NCBI GenBank assembly: GCA_902363665.1 | Contig: CABJAW010000004.1 | Coordinates: 225,834 to 289,833 of the forward strand | Direction of reading: 5' to 3' | Source of the DNA: Lachnospiraceae bacterium | GTDB lineage: Bacteria; Bacillota; Clostridia; Lachnospirales; Lachnospiraceae | DNA: 64,000 nucleotides | Made by a program: the position numbers and the translations under genes | Shown: positions 1 to 9,097 of the stretch, one piece after another | How the letters are laid out: every line of letters begins with the position of its first letter | How positions within the stretch are numbered: position 1 is the stretch's first letter | The notes under the pieces: model-generated | What the model was told of the DNA's origin: nothing | Seen by the model: the letters and a program-made list of their open reading frames with translations, nothing else | Database searches by the model: none

Positions 1-221
1 TGAAGCGTTCGCAGGGAACCACGGTGATTGTGGAGTGCGGTTTTCTTTCAAATCCGGAGGAGGAGGCGAGACTGCAGGAAGAGGCGTATCAGGACCGGGT
101 ATGTGCAGCGGTGTGTGCGGGAATTTTACAATATCTTGACGAACATTCGGAGGCGGGCAGAATTGACCCGAGTCAGGCGCAGAATCCCCGGAAAATTCTG
201 GAATCTTCCTTCGCTTTGTGA
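1..221 (+). CDS. cwlD: N-acetylmuramoyl-L-alanine amidase CwlD-type, C-terminal end (partial)
   Basis: Only the last 72 or so codons are in the window; the frame is open from base 3, so the gene starts to the left. The residues TTVIVECGFLSNPEEE are the strongly conserved C-terminal block of zinc-dependent Amidase_3 enzymes, including the catalytic Glu, followed by a helix. In spore formers the CwlD member removes the peptide side chain from muramic acid while spore cortex is made. The family assignment is firm. The choice of CwlD over another Amidase_3 protein is inferred from the short C-terminus, which has no wall-binding domain. Confidence 0.75.
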   Translation, partial: KRSQGTTVIVECGFLSNPEEEARLQEEAYQDRVCAAVCAGILQYLDEHSEAGRIDPSQAQNPRKILESSFAL

Positions 222-452
222 TATTATAATTGTGTATGTCCTGCGTTGTTCCGTGAAGACGACTGAACTGACAGAAAACAATGACAGCGAACGCAGAGAA
301 CATGGCTGATTTTATCTGGAGCAGATTTCCTGAAATACATAAAAGCGGCGTCGGTTATTTGTGTACACAGTGGTGCCTGATTCGGTTAAAGAATGGCGGA
401 AAAAGGGTCGTGGAAAAATCAGTGGCAGGGACAAAAGAAATGGAGGAATCTT

Positions 453-1382
453 ATGGAAGAACAGTATTTTGCGCTGCTGATCGATGCAGATAATGTATCC
501 GCAAAATATATTACGCCGATTCTGACCGAGCTTTCCAAATACGGCGTGATCACATACAAACGGATTTACGGGGACTGGACAAGTACCCTGAATGCTTCCT
601 GGAAGCAGGAACTGCTGACGAATTCGATCACGCCGATCCAGCAGTTTAGCTACACGACAGGAAAGAATGCGACGGATTCTGCGATGATCATCGACGCAAT
701 GGATATTCTGTACACGAACGACGTAAACGGTTTTTGTATCGTATCGAGTGACAGTGATTTCACGAGGCTCGTCAGCCGCCTGAGAGAGAGCGGAAAAATG
801 GTGATCGGAATGGGCGAAAATAAGACGCCGGAACCATTCCGCAAGGCGTGTGACAAGTTTACGATCCTGGAAAACCTGCTGGTCGAGAATGATCCGGGCA
901 CGGCGCAGGAAAAGGAGCCGGAGGATGGACTGAGCCGGGAAGCGATCGAGGACGAGATCATCCGGATTGTACTTGAAAATCAGGACAGCAACAAAGCAAC
1001 CGGACTGGGAGAGGTCGGCAGCCGTCTTGTCAGCCTTTATCCGGATTTTGACGTGAGAAGCTACGGCTACAACATGCTCTCAAAATTTCTGGAGCAGTTT
1101 TCAAGGCTTCAGCTGGTCAAGCATGGAAACATTGTGAATGTGGCACTGCGGGAAGATGCAGGCATGAAGGAGACGATCGATGCCTACGTGCAGAGCATTG
1201 TACGAAAAGCCGGAAAAGACGGGATCGAGCTGAGCATCGTGGGCAATAAGGTCTATGAAAAATATAAGGAATTCAAGATACGGGACTACGGCTATGCTCA
1301 GTTCAACAAGTATATCAAGAGCCTTGAGCACATCGTGGTAGAACAAAATGGCGCGAAGCTGATCGCACGTTATAAGAAATAG
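453..1382 (+). CDS. NYN-domain (LabA/DUF88-like) protein with C-terminal OST-HTH/LOTUS modules
   Basis: This 309-residue protein begins with a PIN-like NYN domain, a family of predicted metal-dependent RNases. The acidic site is visible as LLIDADN (D11, D13, N14) and SSDSDF (residues 98-103), with a further Asp-rich helix between them. From about residue 165 come two predicted OST-HTH/LOTUS segments, which are RNA-binding modules, the second ending near the C-terminus. The start at 453 is chosen because GGAGG lies 6 bases upstream (442-446); the longer frame from 393 has no such site. It probably acts in RNA turnover; the substrate is unknown. It lies 14 bp upstream of the MATE gene, so the two may be co-transcribed. 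Confidence 0.8.
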   Translation: MEEQYFALLIDADNVSAKYITPILTELSKYGVITYKRIYGDWTSTLNASWKQELLTNSITPIQQFSYTTGKNATDSAMIIDAMDILYTNDVNGFCIVSSDSDFTRLVSRLRESGKMVIGMGENKTPEPFRKACDKFTILENLLVENDPGTAQEKEPEDGLSREAIEDEIIRIVLENQDSNKATGLGEVGSRLVSLYPDFDVRSYGYNMLSKFLEQFSRLQLVKHGNIVNVALREDAGMKETIDAYVQSIVRKAGKDGIELSIVGNKVYEKYKEFKIRDYGYAQFNKYIKSLEHIVVEQNGAKLIARYKK

Positions 1383-1396
1383 AACGGGAGAAAAAA

Positions 1397-2719
1397 ATGG
1401 AAAATGAACTTTTTGAGCATGCTCCGGTGCCGAAAGCGTACTTTACAATGGCGCTGCCGGTTGTCATGGGCATGGTGGTCAATCTTGTCTACAATATCGT
1501 AGACACCTTTTTTATTGCCAGAACACAGAATGCACAGCTGGTGGCCGGTGTATCCTTATGTGCACCGATCTTTACCTTAATGATCGCGCTCGGCGATATT
1601 TTCGGGCTTGGCGGCAGTTCTCTGATCTCCCGCCTGTTCGGTGAAAAGAAGAATGAAGAAGGAAAACGGGCGAGCGGATTCTGCTTTTATGCGGCGATCC
1701 TCTGCGGCGTGCTTGTGACGATTCTTCTTCTGCTTTTGAAGACACCGGTACTGCATCTGCTTGGAGCGACTGATGAGACGATCTGGTACGCCGGGCAGTA
1801 TTACCAGTATCTTGCGCTTGGCGCACCGTTTATCATCGTTGCGCTCACACCGAGCAACCTGATCCGGACGGAGGGGCTTGCTCTGCAGTCGATGGCGGCG
1901 ACGATTCTCGGAGCGGTTGTCAATATCATTCTCGACCCGGTTTTTATTTTCGGCCTGAATATGGGAGCAGGCGGAGCTGCGATCGCGACGGTGATCGGAA
2001 ATGCGGCATCAGTAGTGCTTCTCGTTTATTTTGTCCGTACGAAGAGCCGGAAGCTGACGGTGTCACCGAAAAATATTAAAATCAGCGGTGCTGCGGTGGC
2101 GTCCATCCTGGCAATCGGCATTCCGGCCTCCGTCACAAACATCATGCAGAGCTTTGGGATTGCGCTGACAAACCGCTTCCTTGCCGATTACGGTACAGAA
2201 AAAGTGGCGGCGATGGGAATCGCGATGAAAGTCAATATGATCGTTGTGCTTGTGATGGTCGGCTTTGCATTTGGCGCACAGCCGCTTCTGGGCTATAATT
2301 ATGGCGCGGGCAATAAAAAGCGTCTGAGGGAATTTATCCGGTTTGATCTGATGGTAGAAATCGGTTTTGCTATTGTATGTGCGCTGGTGCTTGCACTGCT
2401 CGCACCGCAGTTCGTACGCCTGTTTATGAAAGATGAATTGATCGTTCAGTCCGGAAGCCTGATGCTGCGCTGTCTGCTGATCTCATCACCGATGATCGCA
2501 GTCGTGCTGGTATTTACGACGCTGTTTCAGGCGGAAGGAAAAGCGCTCTCTGCCCTGATTCTTTCCATCAGCCGGCAGGGCGTAATCTTTGCCTGCTGTA
2601 TCGCCGTATTAAAAATGCTGCTCGGCTATATGGGCGTGATCTGTGCGCAGGCAGTTTCAGATGTGATCACCGGTGTGATCGCGCTGGCGCTGTACTGGAA
2701 ATCCATGCGGAAAAGCTGA
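1397..2719 (+). CDS. MATE family multidrug/metabolite efflux transporter
   Basis: This 440-residue polytopic membrane protein has about twelve hydrophobic segments in two similar halves, the standard MATE size and layout. The N-terminal half has the family pattern VYNIVDTFFIA and a Gly-rich loop (GLGGSSLISRLFG), and the second half repeats the topology with FGAQPLLGYNYGAGN. MATE proteins export cationic compounds in exchange for Na+ or H+. The ATG at 1397 follows a purine-rich stretch 14 bp after the NYN gene. It is a homologue, not a close copy, of the second MATE at 51630. The substrate cannot be told from sequence. Confidence 0.9.
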   Translation: MENELFEHAPVPKAYFTMALPVVMGMVVNLVYNIVDTFFIARTQNAQLVAGVSLCAPIFTLMIALGDIFGLGGSSLISRLFGEKKNEEGKRASGFCFYAAILCGVLVTILLLLLKTPVLHLLGATDETIWYAGQYYQYLALGAPFIIVALTPSNLIRTEGLALQSMAATILGAVVNIILDPVFIFGLNMGAGGAAIATVIGNAASVVLLVYFVRTKSRKLTVSPKNIKISGAAVASILAIGIPASVTNIMQSFGIALTNRFLADYGTEKVAAMGIAMKVNMIVVLVMVGFAFGAQPLLGYNYGAGNKKRLREFIRFDLMVEIGFAIVCALVLALLAPQFVRLFMKDELIVQSGSLMLRCLLISSPMIAVVLVFTTLFQAEGKALSALILSISRQGVIFACCIAVLKMLLGYMGVICAQAVSDVITGVIALALYWKSMRKS

Positions 2720-2818
2720 GGGAAACGCAGAAAGAACGATCATGTGAGCAGCAGGACTGAGCAGATGATACAGAAATAAATGTGCGTTAAGAGATAAGAA
2801 ACAAAAGAAAATGACAAA

Positions 2819-2862
2819 AATACAGCCGGAGTGAGATTGGAAAAATCTGCTCCGGCTGTATT
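2819..2862. terminator. Bidirectional terminator between convergent genes
   Basis: The arms TACAGCCGGAG and CTCCGGCTGTA form a GC-rich hairpin, with an A-rich stretch upstream and a T/A-rich stretch downstream. It sits between the 3' ends of the MATE gene and the convergent aminotransferase and can serve both. Confidence 0.75.
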
Positions 2863-2960
2863 ATAGCAATCCTCTAAAATAATGCATCGTAATTCAGCAC
2901 ATCAGGGTGTGAAATCCTGCGTCAGATATCTTTGCCGTGCGTCATTCAGGAAGTGATCAA

Positions 2961-4175
2961 TTAAGACTCTGGATGAAATACATACTGCTCCAGCCGCGCA
3001 AACGCCTCCTGCACGCGGGAGAGCGGAAGCGCAAGGTTCATCCGGATTCCGTATGTGCCGTGGAACGGTCGTCCGTCCTGCCATGCGACACCGACATCCC
3101 ATCCGGCCTTCAGCAGTTCGTCCATCGTCTTTCCATGTGCCTTGCACCACGTTTCACAGTCAAGGAAGAGCATGTAGGTACCCTGCGGGCGGCTGACATG
3201 GATTCCCTGAGCATGCTCAGCAAGAAAGCTGCAAGCATAATCAATATTTTCAGTGAGCACGTGGCGCAGCTCGTCCACCCACTCCATTCCGGCATCTTTG
3301 TAAGCGCCGATCAGGGCGTGCATGGAGAGCACATTTGCCTCATTGTAGTGTGACTTGGAGGAGGCAGCCAGGAAGCGGTCGCGCAGATACGGATTGTAAA
3401 TGATGTGATAGCTGCCGACCAGACCGGCGAGGTTGAAGGTCTTGCTCGGTGCATAGAATGCAAAAGTGCGCATTTTTGCGTCCTCGCTGACCGACTGGGT
3501 CGGAATGTGTGAAAATCCGTCAAGCGTCAGATCGGACCAGATTTCGTCCGAGATGACGAGACAGTCGTTGGCGCGGTAGACTTCCATGGCTTTTTCGATT
3601 TCCCATCGTTCCCAGACACGGCCGCAGGGATTGTGCGGGCTGCAGAAGATTGCCGCATGGATGTGATGCTCTTTGATCTTTGCATCCATATCCTCATAAT
3701 CCATGCGCCAGATGTTATCTTCGTCGAGACAGAGCGGACTGTGAATGATCTGGTAGCCGTTGTTTGTCAGGCTTCCGGTAAAGCCGATGTAGGTCGGGCT
3801 GTGCAGCAGGACAGCATCGCCCGGCTGTGCACAGACTTTCAGTGCGGAAAGCACACCGCCGAGCACGCCGTTTTCGTAGCCGATGCATTCCTTTGTCAGA
3901 AAATCAATGCCGTTGCGTTCCCTCTGCCAGCGGATGATTGAATTGAAATATTCGTCAGTGAGAGAAAAGTAGCCGAATGCCGGGTGCTGTATTCTCTGAA
4001 TGACGGCTTCCTGAATCGAAGGAGCCGTCGGAAAATTCATATCGGCCACCCACATTGGAATCACGTCAAATCCTTCCTGCGGCGCACCCGGTGCAAAGCC
4101 GCCGGTTCCGACTGCATCAACGGCGATCGCATCCTTTTCGTGACGGTCCATGACCGTTGTAAAATCGTATTTCAT
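2961..4175 (-). CDS. PatB/MalY-type PLP-dependent aminotransferase (C-S lyase)
   Basis: This 404-residue fold-type I PLP enzyme belongs to the class I/II aminotransferase branch that includes PatB (B. subtilis) and MalY (E. coli), which cleave cystathionine or related C-S bonds. Visible hallmarks are VIPMWVADMNFPTAPSIQEA near the N-terminus, FCSPHNPCGRVW, the pyridine-contacting VISDEIWSDL and the PLP lysine in YAPSKTFNLAGL. The start is supported by GGGAGG just upstream on the minus strand. It is transcribed alone. The likely reaction is release of ammonia, pyruvate and a thiol from cysteine S-conjugates; substrate preference is not determined. Confidence 0.88.
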   Translation of the reverse strand: MKYDFTTVMDRHEKDAIAVDAVGTGGFAPGAPQEGFDVIPMWVADMNFPTAPSIQEAVIQRIQHPAFGYFSLTDEYFNSIIRWQRERNGIDFLTKECIGYENGVLGGVLSALKVCAQPGDAVLLHSPTYIGFTGSLTNNGYQIIHSPLCLDEDNIWRMDYEDMDAKIKEHHIHAAIFCSPHNPCGRVWERWEIEKAMEVYRANDCLVISDEIWSDLTLDGFSHIPTQSVSEDAKMRTFAFYAPSKTFNLAGLVGSYHIIYNPYLRDRFLAASSKSHYNEANVLSMHALIGAYKDAGMEWVDELRHVLTENIDYACSFLAEHAQGIHVSRPQGTYMLFLDCETWCKAHGKTMDELLKAGWDVGVAWQDGRPFHGTYGIRMNLALPLSRVQEAFARLEQYVFHPES

Positions 4176-4240
4176 AAAAAAATCCTCCCGATGTAAGTTT
4201 AAAAATACACGTTGCTTCTGAATTCATTTCTGGAAAGGTG

Positions 4241-4268
4241 AAGCGGAGATTCGCAATCCGCCGCGCTT
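4241..4268. repeat. Dispersed palindromic repeat copy
   Basis: A variant of the AAGCGGA...TCCGCTT palindrome with the TTCGCAA core, lying in the intergenic space between the divergent aminotransferase and M55 peptidase genes. Confidence 0.55.
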
Positions 4269-4414
4269 TCTGGCTGGAACTATTATACCGCAAAAACAGA
4301 AATCTGTAACGGGGGAGATGGGAAAATTCTGATAAATGATGCAATCGGTGGAGGCGAATGGGATATTTCAGGCAGATGTTCCGGAAGAAAGAAAAAATTG
4401 GAAGAAAAACAAAC

Positions 4415-5008
4415 ATGAAGCTGTTCATAAGTGCTGATATCGAGGGATGTGCAGGTCTGGCACTGACCGGTGAGACGCATAAAGCAGAAGCGGTATATCA
4501 GGCATTTGCAAAAGAGATGACAGAGGAAGTGCTGGCAGCCTGTGAAGCAGCCCGTGAAGCGGGTGCCGATGAGATTGTGGTAAGGGACGGACATGGAGAT
4601 GCCTCCAATATTGATCCTCTGAGAATGCCGGACTATGTGACCCTGATCCGTGGAAAGAGCGGTCATCCCTACAATATGATGTACGGTATTGATGAGACCT
4701 TTGACGGTGTGCTTTACATCGGTTATCATGCTCCGGCCGGAGATCCTGAATTTGCAATCAGCCATACTTCTACCGGCAACAGTCTCTACATTCATCTGAA
4801 CGGAAAAGTCATGAGCGAATGCATGCTCAACAGTTACACTGCCGCTTCCAAAGGCGTACCCGTTCTGTTCCTGTCAGGGGATGAGAAGATCTGCCGGCTG
4901 GCGAAGGAACTCGTACCTGGTATGCAGAAAGTTGATACGTTTACAAATAAACTGGAAACAGATCAATGGCTGGATGTTGTAACGGCACATTGTTTTGTAG
5001 TATATTAA
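4415..5008 (+). CDS. M55 family D-aminopeptidase (DppA-like), C-terminally truncated
   Basis: The 197-residue product matches the N-terminal two thirds of DppA, a zinc D-aminopeptidase that acts on D-Ala peptides and normally has about 270 residues. The metal ligands line up with the family: D8 and E10 (SADIEG), H60 (RDGHGD), H105 (GYHAPAG) and E135 (VMSECML), and the catalytic histidine corresponds to H117 (ISHTS). Normal family sequence stops at LAKELVPGMQKVDTFTNK and an unrelated tail ends in HCFVVY. About 70 C-terminal residues are missing, so activity is doubtful. The start at 4415 is preferred over 4358 because it gives the canonical MKLFISADIEG N-terminus. The next gene is another peptidase, 37 bp away. 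Confidence 0.72.
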   Translation: MKLFISADIEGCAGLALTGETHKAEAVYQAFAKEMTEEVLAACEAAREAGADEIVVRDGHGDASNIDPLRMPDYVTLIRGKSGHPYNMMYGIDETFDGVLYIGYHAPAGDPEFAISHTSTGNSLYIHLNGKVMSECMLNSYTAASKGVPVLFLSGDEKICRLAKELVPGMQKVDTFTNKLETDQWLDVVTAHCFVVY

Positions 5009-5045
5009 GAAAGACAATAAACCTGAGAAGAGAGGAAAAAGAACT

Positions 5046-6146
5046 ATGGATATACAGATGTTTGGCAAAATTTCAGATGCGTTCGGGCCCAGCGGCTTTG
5101 AAGAAGATGTGATCCGAACGATTGCCGGGTACTGTAAAGAATTTGAACTTTCCAATGATGCGATGAATAACCTTTATGCCCGTATGCCCGGAGCATCTGC
5201 GGAGCTTCCGGTCATTCAGCTGGATGCACATACGGATGAATGCGGTTTCATGGTGCAGAACATTCAGGACAACGGATGCCTGGGGATTCTTATGCTTGGA
5301 GGATTTCATCTTACAAGCCTTCCGGCTCATTCTGTATGGGTCAGGACAAGAACCGGAAAAATGGTTCGTGGAATCATCTGCGCAAAACCGGTTCATTTTA
5401 TGACGGCTGCAGAGCGCGGCAGTCAGAGCCTTGAAATCGAAAAAATGTATGTCGATGTGGGAGCAACGAGCCGTGAGGAAGTAGAACAGGAGTATGGCAT
5501 CCATATCGGGGATCCGATGGTGCCGGATGTATCTTTCTCTTATGATGAAGAGCATAAGATCTGTTTTGGCAAAGCATTTGACAACCGTGCCGGCTGTGCC
5601 TGTATTGTCGATACTATGAAAATGCTTTATGAAGACCGTGACAGATTACCTGTCAATGTGTTAGGTGCTTTTGCGGCACAGGAAGAAGTCGGTATGCGCG
5701 GGGCGACGGTGACCTCGCAGGTGGTGAAGCCGGATATGGCAATTGTCTTTGAGGGTTCTCCGTCCGACGATTTCTTCATCAGTGCCGGTCAGGCACAGGG
5801 GAGAATGAAGCACGGTGTCCAGATCCGCAGGATGGATAACAGCTATATTTCCAATACGGCATTTATGGATTATGCAGAGGAGATCGCCCAAAAGTACGGA
5901 ATTAAGTTTCAGGAGACGGTACGAAGAGGCGGCAGCACCAATGCCGGTAAGATCAGCCTGACCGGAAAGGCCGTTCCTGTACTGGTGCTTGGCGTGCCAT
6001 CCCGCTATGTGCACAGCCATTATAATTTCTGTGCGAAAGAAGACCTGGAAGCCGCCACAAAACTTGCGGCAAGTGTTATTCGTGAGCTGGATGCGGAACG
6101 GATACGTCATATCTGTCATCAGGATATTCTGGATCAGGTGAAATAG
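5046..6146 (+). CDS. M42 family metallopeptidase (glutamyl/deblocking aminopeptidase)
   Basis: This 366-residue dinuclear zinc aminopeptidase is of the CelM/FrvX/YsdC type. The metal-binding sequence elements are visible in order: HTDECGFMV, the bridging Asp in FDNRAGC, the catalytic Glu pair in AQEEVGMRG, an acidic ligand in VFEGSPSDD, and the last His in VHSHYN. These enzymes are cytosolic oligomers that trim short peptides. GAGAGGAAAAAG precedes the ATG by about 5 bases. The gene directly follows the truncated M55 peptidase, so the pair would have formed a peptide-scavenging unit. Confidence 0.9.
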   Translation: MDIQMFGKISDAFGPSGFEEDVIRTIAGYCKEFELSNDAMNNLYARMPGASAELPVIQLDAHTDECGFMVQNIQDNGCLGILMLGGFHLTSLPAHSVWVRTRTGKMVRGIICAKPVHFMTAAERGSQSLEIEKMYVDVGATSREEVEQEYGIHIGDPMVPDVSFSYDEEHKICFGKAFDNRAGCACIVDTMKMLYEDRDRLPVNVLGAFAAQEEVGMRGATVTSQVVKPDMAIVFEGSPSDDFFISAGQAQGRMKHGVQIRRMDNSYISNTAFMDYAEEIAQKYGIKFQETVRRGGSTNAGKISLTGKAVPVLVLGVPSRYVHSHYNFCAKEDLEAATKLAASVIRELDAERIRHICHQDILDQVK

Positions 6147-6271
6147 AGGAGTGCAGGTATGAGCAGACCGATCAGTGGCATCCGGAGGGACTTCTGGAAT
6201 CTGCGCCTGAAATGAATAAACTGTTTCGAAATCTGGTAGAACGAAGTATGGAATATCAAAGCAGACGATAG
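6141..6271 (+). pseudogene. Possible gene remnant downstream of the M42 peptidase
   Basis: One frame here reads TDQWHPEGLLESAPEM and continues to a stop at 6269-6271, with protein-like composition but no start codon or ribosome site in frame. It may be the tail of a lost gene. I do not recognise the family, and it may equally be chance. Confidence 0.2.
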
Positions 6272-6488
6272 AGAATGCGGCGCAGGAGAAGGACGAATCC
6301 AATTTCCGTATAAGATAATAAATATACTTTCAGGAGAAGCCACAGATCCGATTCTGTGGTTTTTCTCTGTAATAAGGTAACCGTTTGTTACCGTTCGCAC
6401 CCTTGTGACGCCCCGATACTGTACGGGGCTGTTTTTCAAATACCTGTGAACAGTAACAAGAAAGCACGAAAAAATCAAAAAAAAATGG

Positions 6489-6517
6489 TTGACAATAGAA
6501 AAATATTGTGGTAGTTT
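6489..6517 (+). promoter_or_regulatory. trp operon promoter
   Basis: A perfect TTGACA -35 (6489-6494), a 17 bp spacer and a TAGTTT -10 (6512-6517) lie just upstream of the T-box leader. Confidence 0.75.
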
Positions 6518-6539
6518 TATAAAAAATTTAATCAACTAA

Positions 6540-6817
6540 ACCGATGAAGCGGAGATAAAGACAGGGATGCGCGCACAGAGAGTCCGGGGAGCTGAGAGCC
6601 GGATCGAAAAGCAATCTGCCAAATGGACCGCAGAGGGCGCAGTCAAAGGCAAAAGCCGAGTATTCTGCGACGTAGGACATACGTCAGTTGTCTGGAATAT
6701 ATAGGTATTCCGCAAAGCGCACGGGTCGTTCCGTGAAGCAAGGTGGCACCGCGGGTGAAAAGAAAGTTTGAGCTCGTCCTTGACAGAACCAGAATTCTGT
6801 CGAGGACGGGCTTTTTG
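6540..6817 (+). promoter_or_regulatory. T-box leader, tryptophan-specific, with terminator
   Basis: The T-box sequence AAGGTGGCACCGCGG is at 6740-6754 and would pair with the uncharged tRNA acceptor end. An intrinsic terminator follows: arms CGTCCTTGACAGA and TCTGTCGAGGACG with T5 (about 6774-6816). Upstream, the leader carries the AGAGAG and GAGAGCC elements of stem I and an AATGGACC loop, giving a UGG (Trp) specifier at 6624-6626. Uncharged tRNA-Trp should stabilise the antiterminator and let transcription into trpE. The T-box call is firm; the specifier assignment is an inference supported by the downstream genes. Confidence 0.93.
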
Positions 6818-6860
6818 TGTTATTAGTTTCGGACGGCAGGAGCTGCGACAGCAGCGGAAC

Positions 6861-6940
6861 ATTCGCGAAGCGAATGGGTCTGTGGCCTGTGTTCGAGACG
6901 TCCATGTCAAAGCGGATATTCGCAATTCGCTTCGCTACTC
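6861..6940. repeat. Dispersed palindromic repeat copy upstream of trpE
   Basis: Positions 6861-6874 form the small palindrome ATTCGCGAAGCGAAT. Positions 6909-6932 hold a copy of the 23 bp AAGCGGA/TCCGCTT-type palindrome, followed by CGCTACTCGGTTA as in other copies. It lies between the T-box terminator and the trpE ribosome site and could fold in the trp mRNA. Confidence 0.55.
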
Positions 6941-6970
6941 GGTTAAAGAAACCCCAGGGGAGGAGATCAC

Positions 6971-8461
6971 ATGTATCCATCATTTGAAGAACTTACACAG
7001 CTTGCAGCGTGCGGCGTTTACCGGCGCATCCCGGTCTGCAAAGAGCTGTACGCGGACCGGTACACGCCGGTTGAGGTCATGAGAAAATTACGGCAGGCCA
7101 GCAGGCATTGCTACATGCTGGAGAGCGCAAGCCAGACGGAGGTCTGGGGGCGCTACACTTTCCTTGGGTATGATCCGACAATGGAGATCACGTGCACAGA
7201 CGGTCTCGTAAAGATCAGCAAAAACGGTCCGGACGGCCTGGAAGAGGTGGAGCATCGGCAGGTAGCACATCCGGCCGATACACTTCGGGAGATCCTGAGG
7301 GCCTGTAAAAGCCCGGTACTGGAGAAAATGCCTCCATTTACGGGCGGTCTGGTAGGTTATTTTTCCTACGATTACATCAAGTACAGCGAGCCGAAGCTGA
7401 AGCTGGAAGATCATGAGCAGCAGGATTTCCGCGACATGGATCTGATGCTGTTTGATTCGGTTATTGCATTTGACCATTACAGACAGAAAGTGCTGCTGAT
7501 CACAGGCGTGATGACAGACGGTGATTTGAAAAAAGCATATGAAGAAGCAGGAGCGCATCTCGATCAGATGGCACAGCTGATCCGTGAGGGCGAGCCAAAA
7601 CAGTTTAAAAAATTAAAACTAGAATCAGAAATTAAGCCGCAGTTTCCAAAGGAGCGCTACAGTGCGATGGTGGAAAAAGCAAAGCACTACATTCATGAAG
7701 GCGATATTTTTCAGGTGGTGCTTTCGAATCCGATGCGGGCAAAAGCGAGCGGCAGCCTGTTTGATACGTATCGGGCGTTGAGGGCGACGAATCCTTCTCC
7801 TTATATGTTTTACTTTTCCAGCGATGATATCGAGCTTGCGGGCGCTTCGCCGGAGACGCTGGCGAAGCTGGACAATGGAAAGCTGAGTACCTTCCCGCTG
7901 GCCGGTACGAGACCGAGAGGAAAAGATTCCGGTGAGGATGAGGCACTGGAGAGGGAGCTTCTGGCTGATGAAAAAGAGCGCGCAGAACACAATATGCTCG
8001 TAGACCTTGGACGGAACGACATCGGAAAGATCAGCCGGATCGGCAGCGTACACGTAGAAAAATATATGGAGATTGAGCGGTTTTCCCACGTCATGCACAT
8101 CGGTTCGACTGTGACAGGACTGATCCGGGAAGATAAAGATGCCGTTGATGCGGTGGATGCGATTCTTCCGGCGGGCACGCTCTCAGGAGCACCGAAATTC
8201 CGGGCCTGCCAGATCATTGAAGAACTGGAGCAGAGCAAGCGGGGCATTTACGGAGGGGCGGTCGGCTATCTGGATTTTGCCGGCAACCTTGATACCTGCA
8301 TTGCAATCCGCCTGGTCTATAAGAAAAACGGAGAGATCTGTATCCGCTCCGGAGCAGGAATCGTGGCAGACAGTGTGCCGGAAAAAGAATTTGAAGAGTG
8401 CTGCAACAAGGCAAAGGCCGTACGCGTAGCGATTGAAAGGGCAGAGGAGGGACTGGAATGA
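6971..8461 (+). CDS. trpE: Anthranilate synthase component I
   Basis: TrpE (496 residues) converts chorismate and ammonia to anthranilate, the first step of tryptophan synthesis. The chorismate-binding core is evident: GGLVGYFSYD, PSPYMFYF, the catalytic block GASPETL, PLAGTRPRG, DLGRNDIGK, FSHVMHI and PAGTLSGAPK. The N-terminal LESASQTEVWGRYTFLG region is the usual place for feedback binding of tryptophan. AGGGGAGG precedes the ATG. The TGA overlaps the trpG ATG (ATGA), pointing to translational coupling with its amidotransferase partner. Confidence 0.97.
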   Translation: MYPSFEELTQLAACGVYRRIPVCKELYADRYTPVEVMRKLRQASRHCYMLESASQTEVWGRYTFLGYDPTMEITCTDGLVKISKNGPDGLEEVEHRQVAHPADTLREILRACKSPVLEKMPPFTGGLVGYFSYDYIKYSEPKLKLEDHEQQDFRDMDLMLFDSVIAFDHYRQKVLLITGVMTDGDLKKAYEEAGAHLDQMAQLIREGEPKQFKKLKLESEIKPQFPKERYSAMVEKAKHYIHEGDIFQVVLSNPMRAKASGSLFDTYRALRATNPSPYMFYFSSDDIELAGASPETLAKLDNGKLSTFPLAGTRPRGKDSGEDEALERELLADEKERAEHNMLVDLGRNDIGKISRIGSVHVEKYMEIERFSHVMHIGSTVTGLIREDKDAVDAVDAILPAGTLSGAPKFRACQIIEELEQSKRGIYGGAVGYLDFAGNLDTCIAIRLVYKKNGEICIRSGAGIVADSVPEKEFEECCNKAKAVRVAIERAEEGLE

Positions 8462-9033
8462 TTTTACTGATCGATAACTATGACAGTTTTTCTTACAATC
8501 TGTATCAGCTGATCGGTTCTGTGGAGCCGGAGGTCAAAGTGATCCGAAACGATGACTGTACACTGGGGGAGATCGAAGCGATGCAGCCGGAAGCGCTGAT
8601 CCTTTCCCCGGGTCCTGGCAGGCCGGAGGACGCGGGAATCTGTATTCCGGCAATCCGGTATTTCGCCGGAAAGCTGCCGATTCTCGGCGTCTGCCTGGGT
8701 CATCAGGCGATCTGTGAGGCATTTGGCGGCACAGTTTCTTACGCAAAACAGCTGATGCATGGCAAACAGAAGGAGATCCGCCAGTGCGCAGAAAACAGAT
8801 TGTTTCGGGATCTGCCGGAGACGTTTCCGGCGGCAAGATATCATTCCCTTGCTGCTGTGCGTGACACACTTCCGGAGGAACTTCTTGTTACAGCAAAGTC
8901 AGAGGACGGGGAAGTCATGGCAGTGGAACATCAGAAGTTTCAGGTGTTCGGTGTACAGTTTCATCCGGAATCGGTCATGACACCGGACGGACGGAAAATG
9001 ATTGAGAATTTTATGAAGGCAGCACGGGGGTAA
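8458..9033 (+). CDS. trpG: Anthranilate synthase component II (glutamine amidotransferase)
   Basis: This 191-residue class I glutamine amidotransferase supplies ammonia to TrpE. The triad is visible: Cys in LGVCLGHQAI, and His and Glu in VQFHPESV; the N-terminal LLIDNYDSFSYNL and SPGPGRPED are family signatures. It could also serve PabB in folate synthesis, since TrpG/PabA subunits are often shared, but no pabB is in the window. It starts inside the trpE stop codon. Confidence 0.96.
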   Translation: MILLIDNYDSFSYNLYQLIGSVEPEVKVIRNDDCTLGEIEAMQPEALILSPGPGRPEDAGICIPAIRYFAGKLPILGVCLGHQAICEAFGGTVSYAKQLMHGKQKEIRQCAENRLFRDLPETFPAARYHSLAAVRDTLPEELLVTAKSEDGEVMAVEHQKFQVFGVQFHPESVMTPDGRKMIENFMKAARG

Positions 9034-9097
9034 GCAGCCAACAGGGTAGAAATTAAGATTCCGAGAGTACATCATCAAAAACGAGGAGGAAGCAGAC

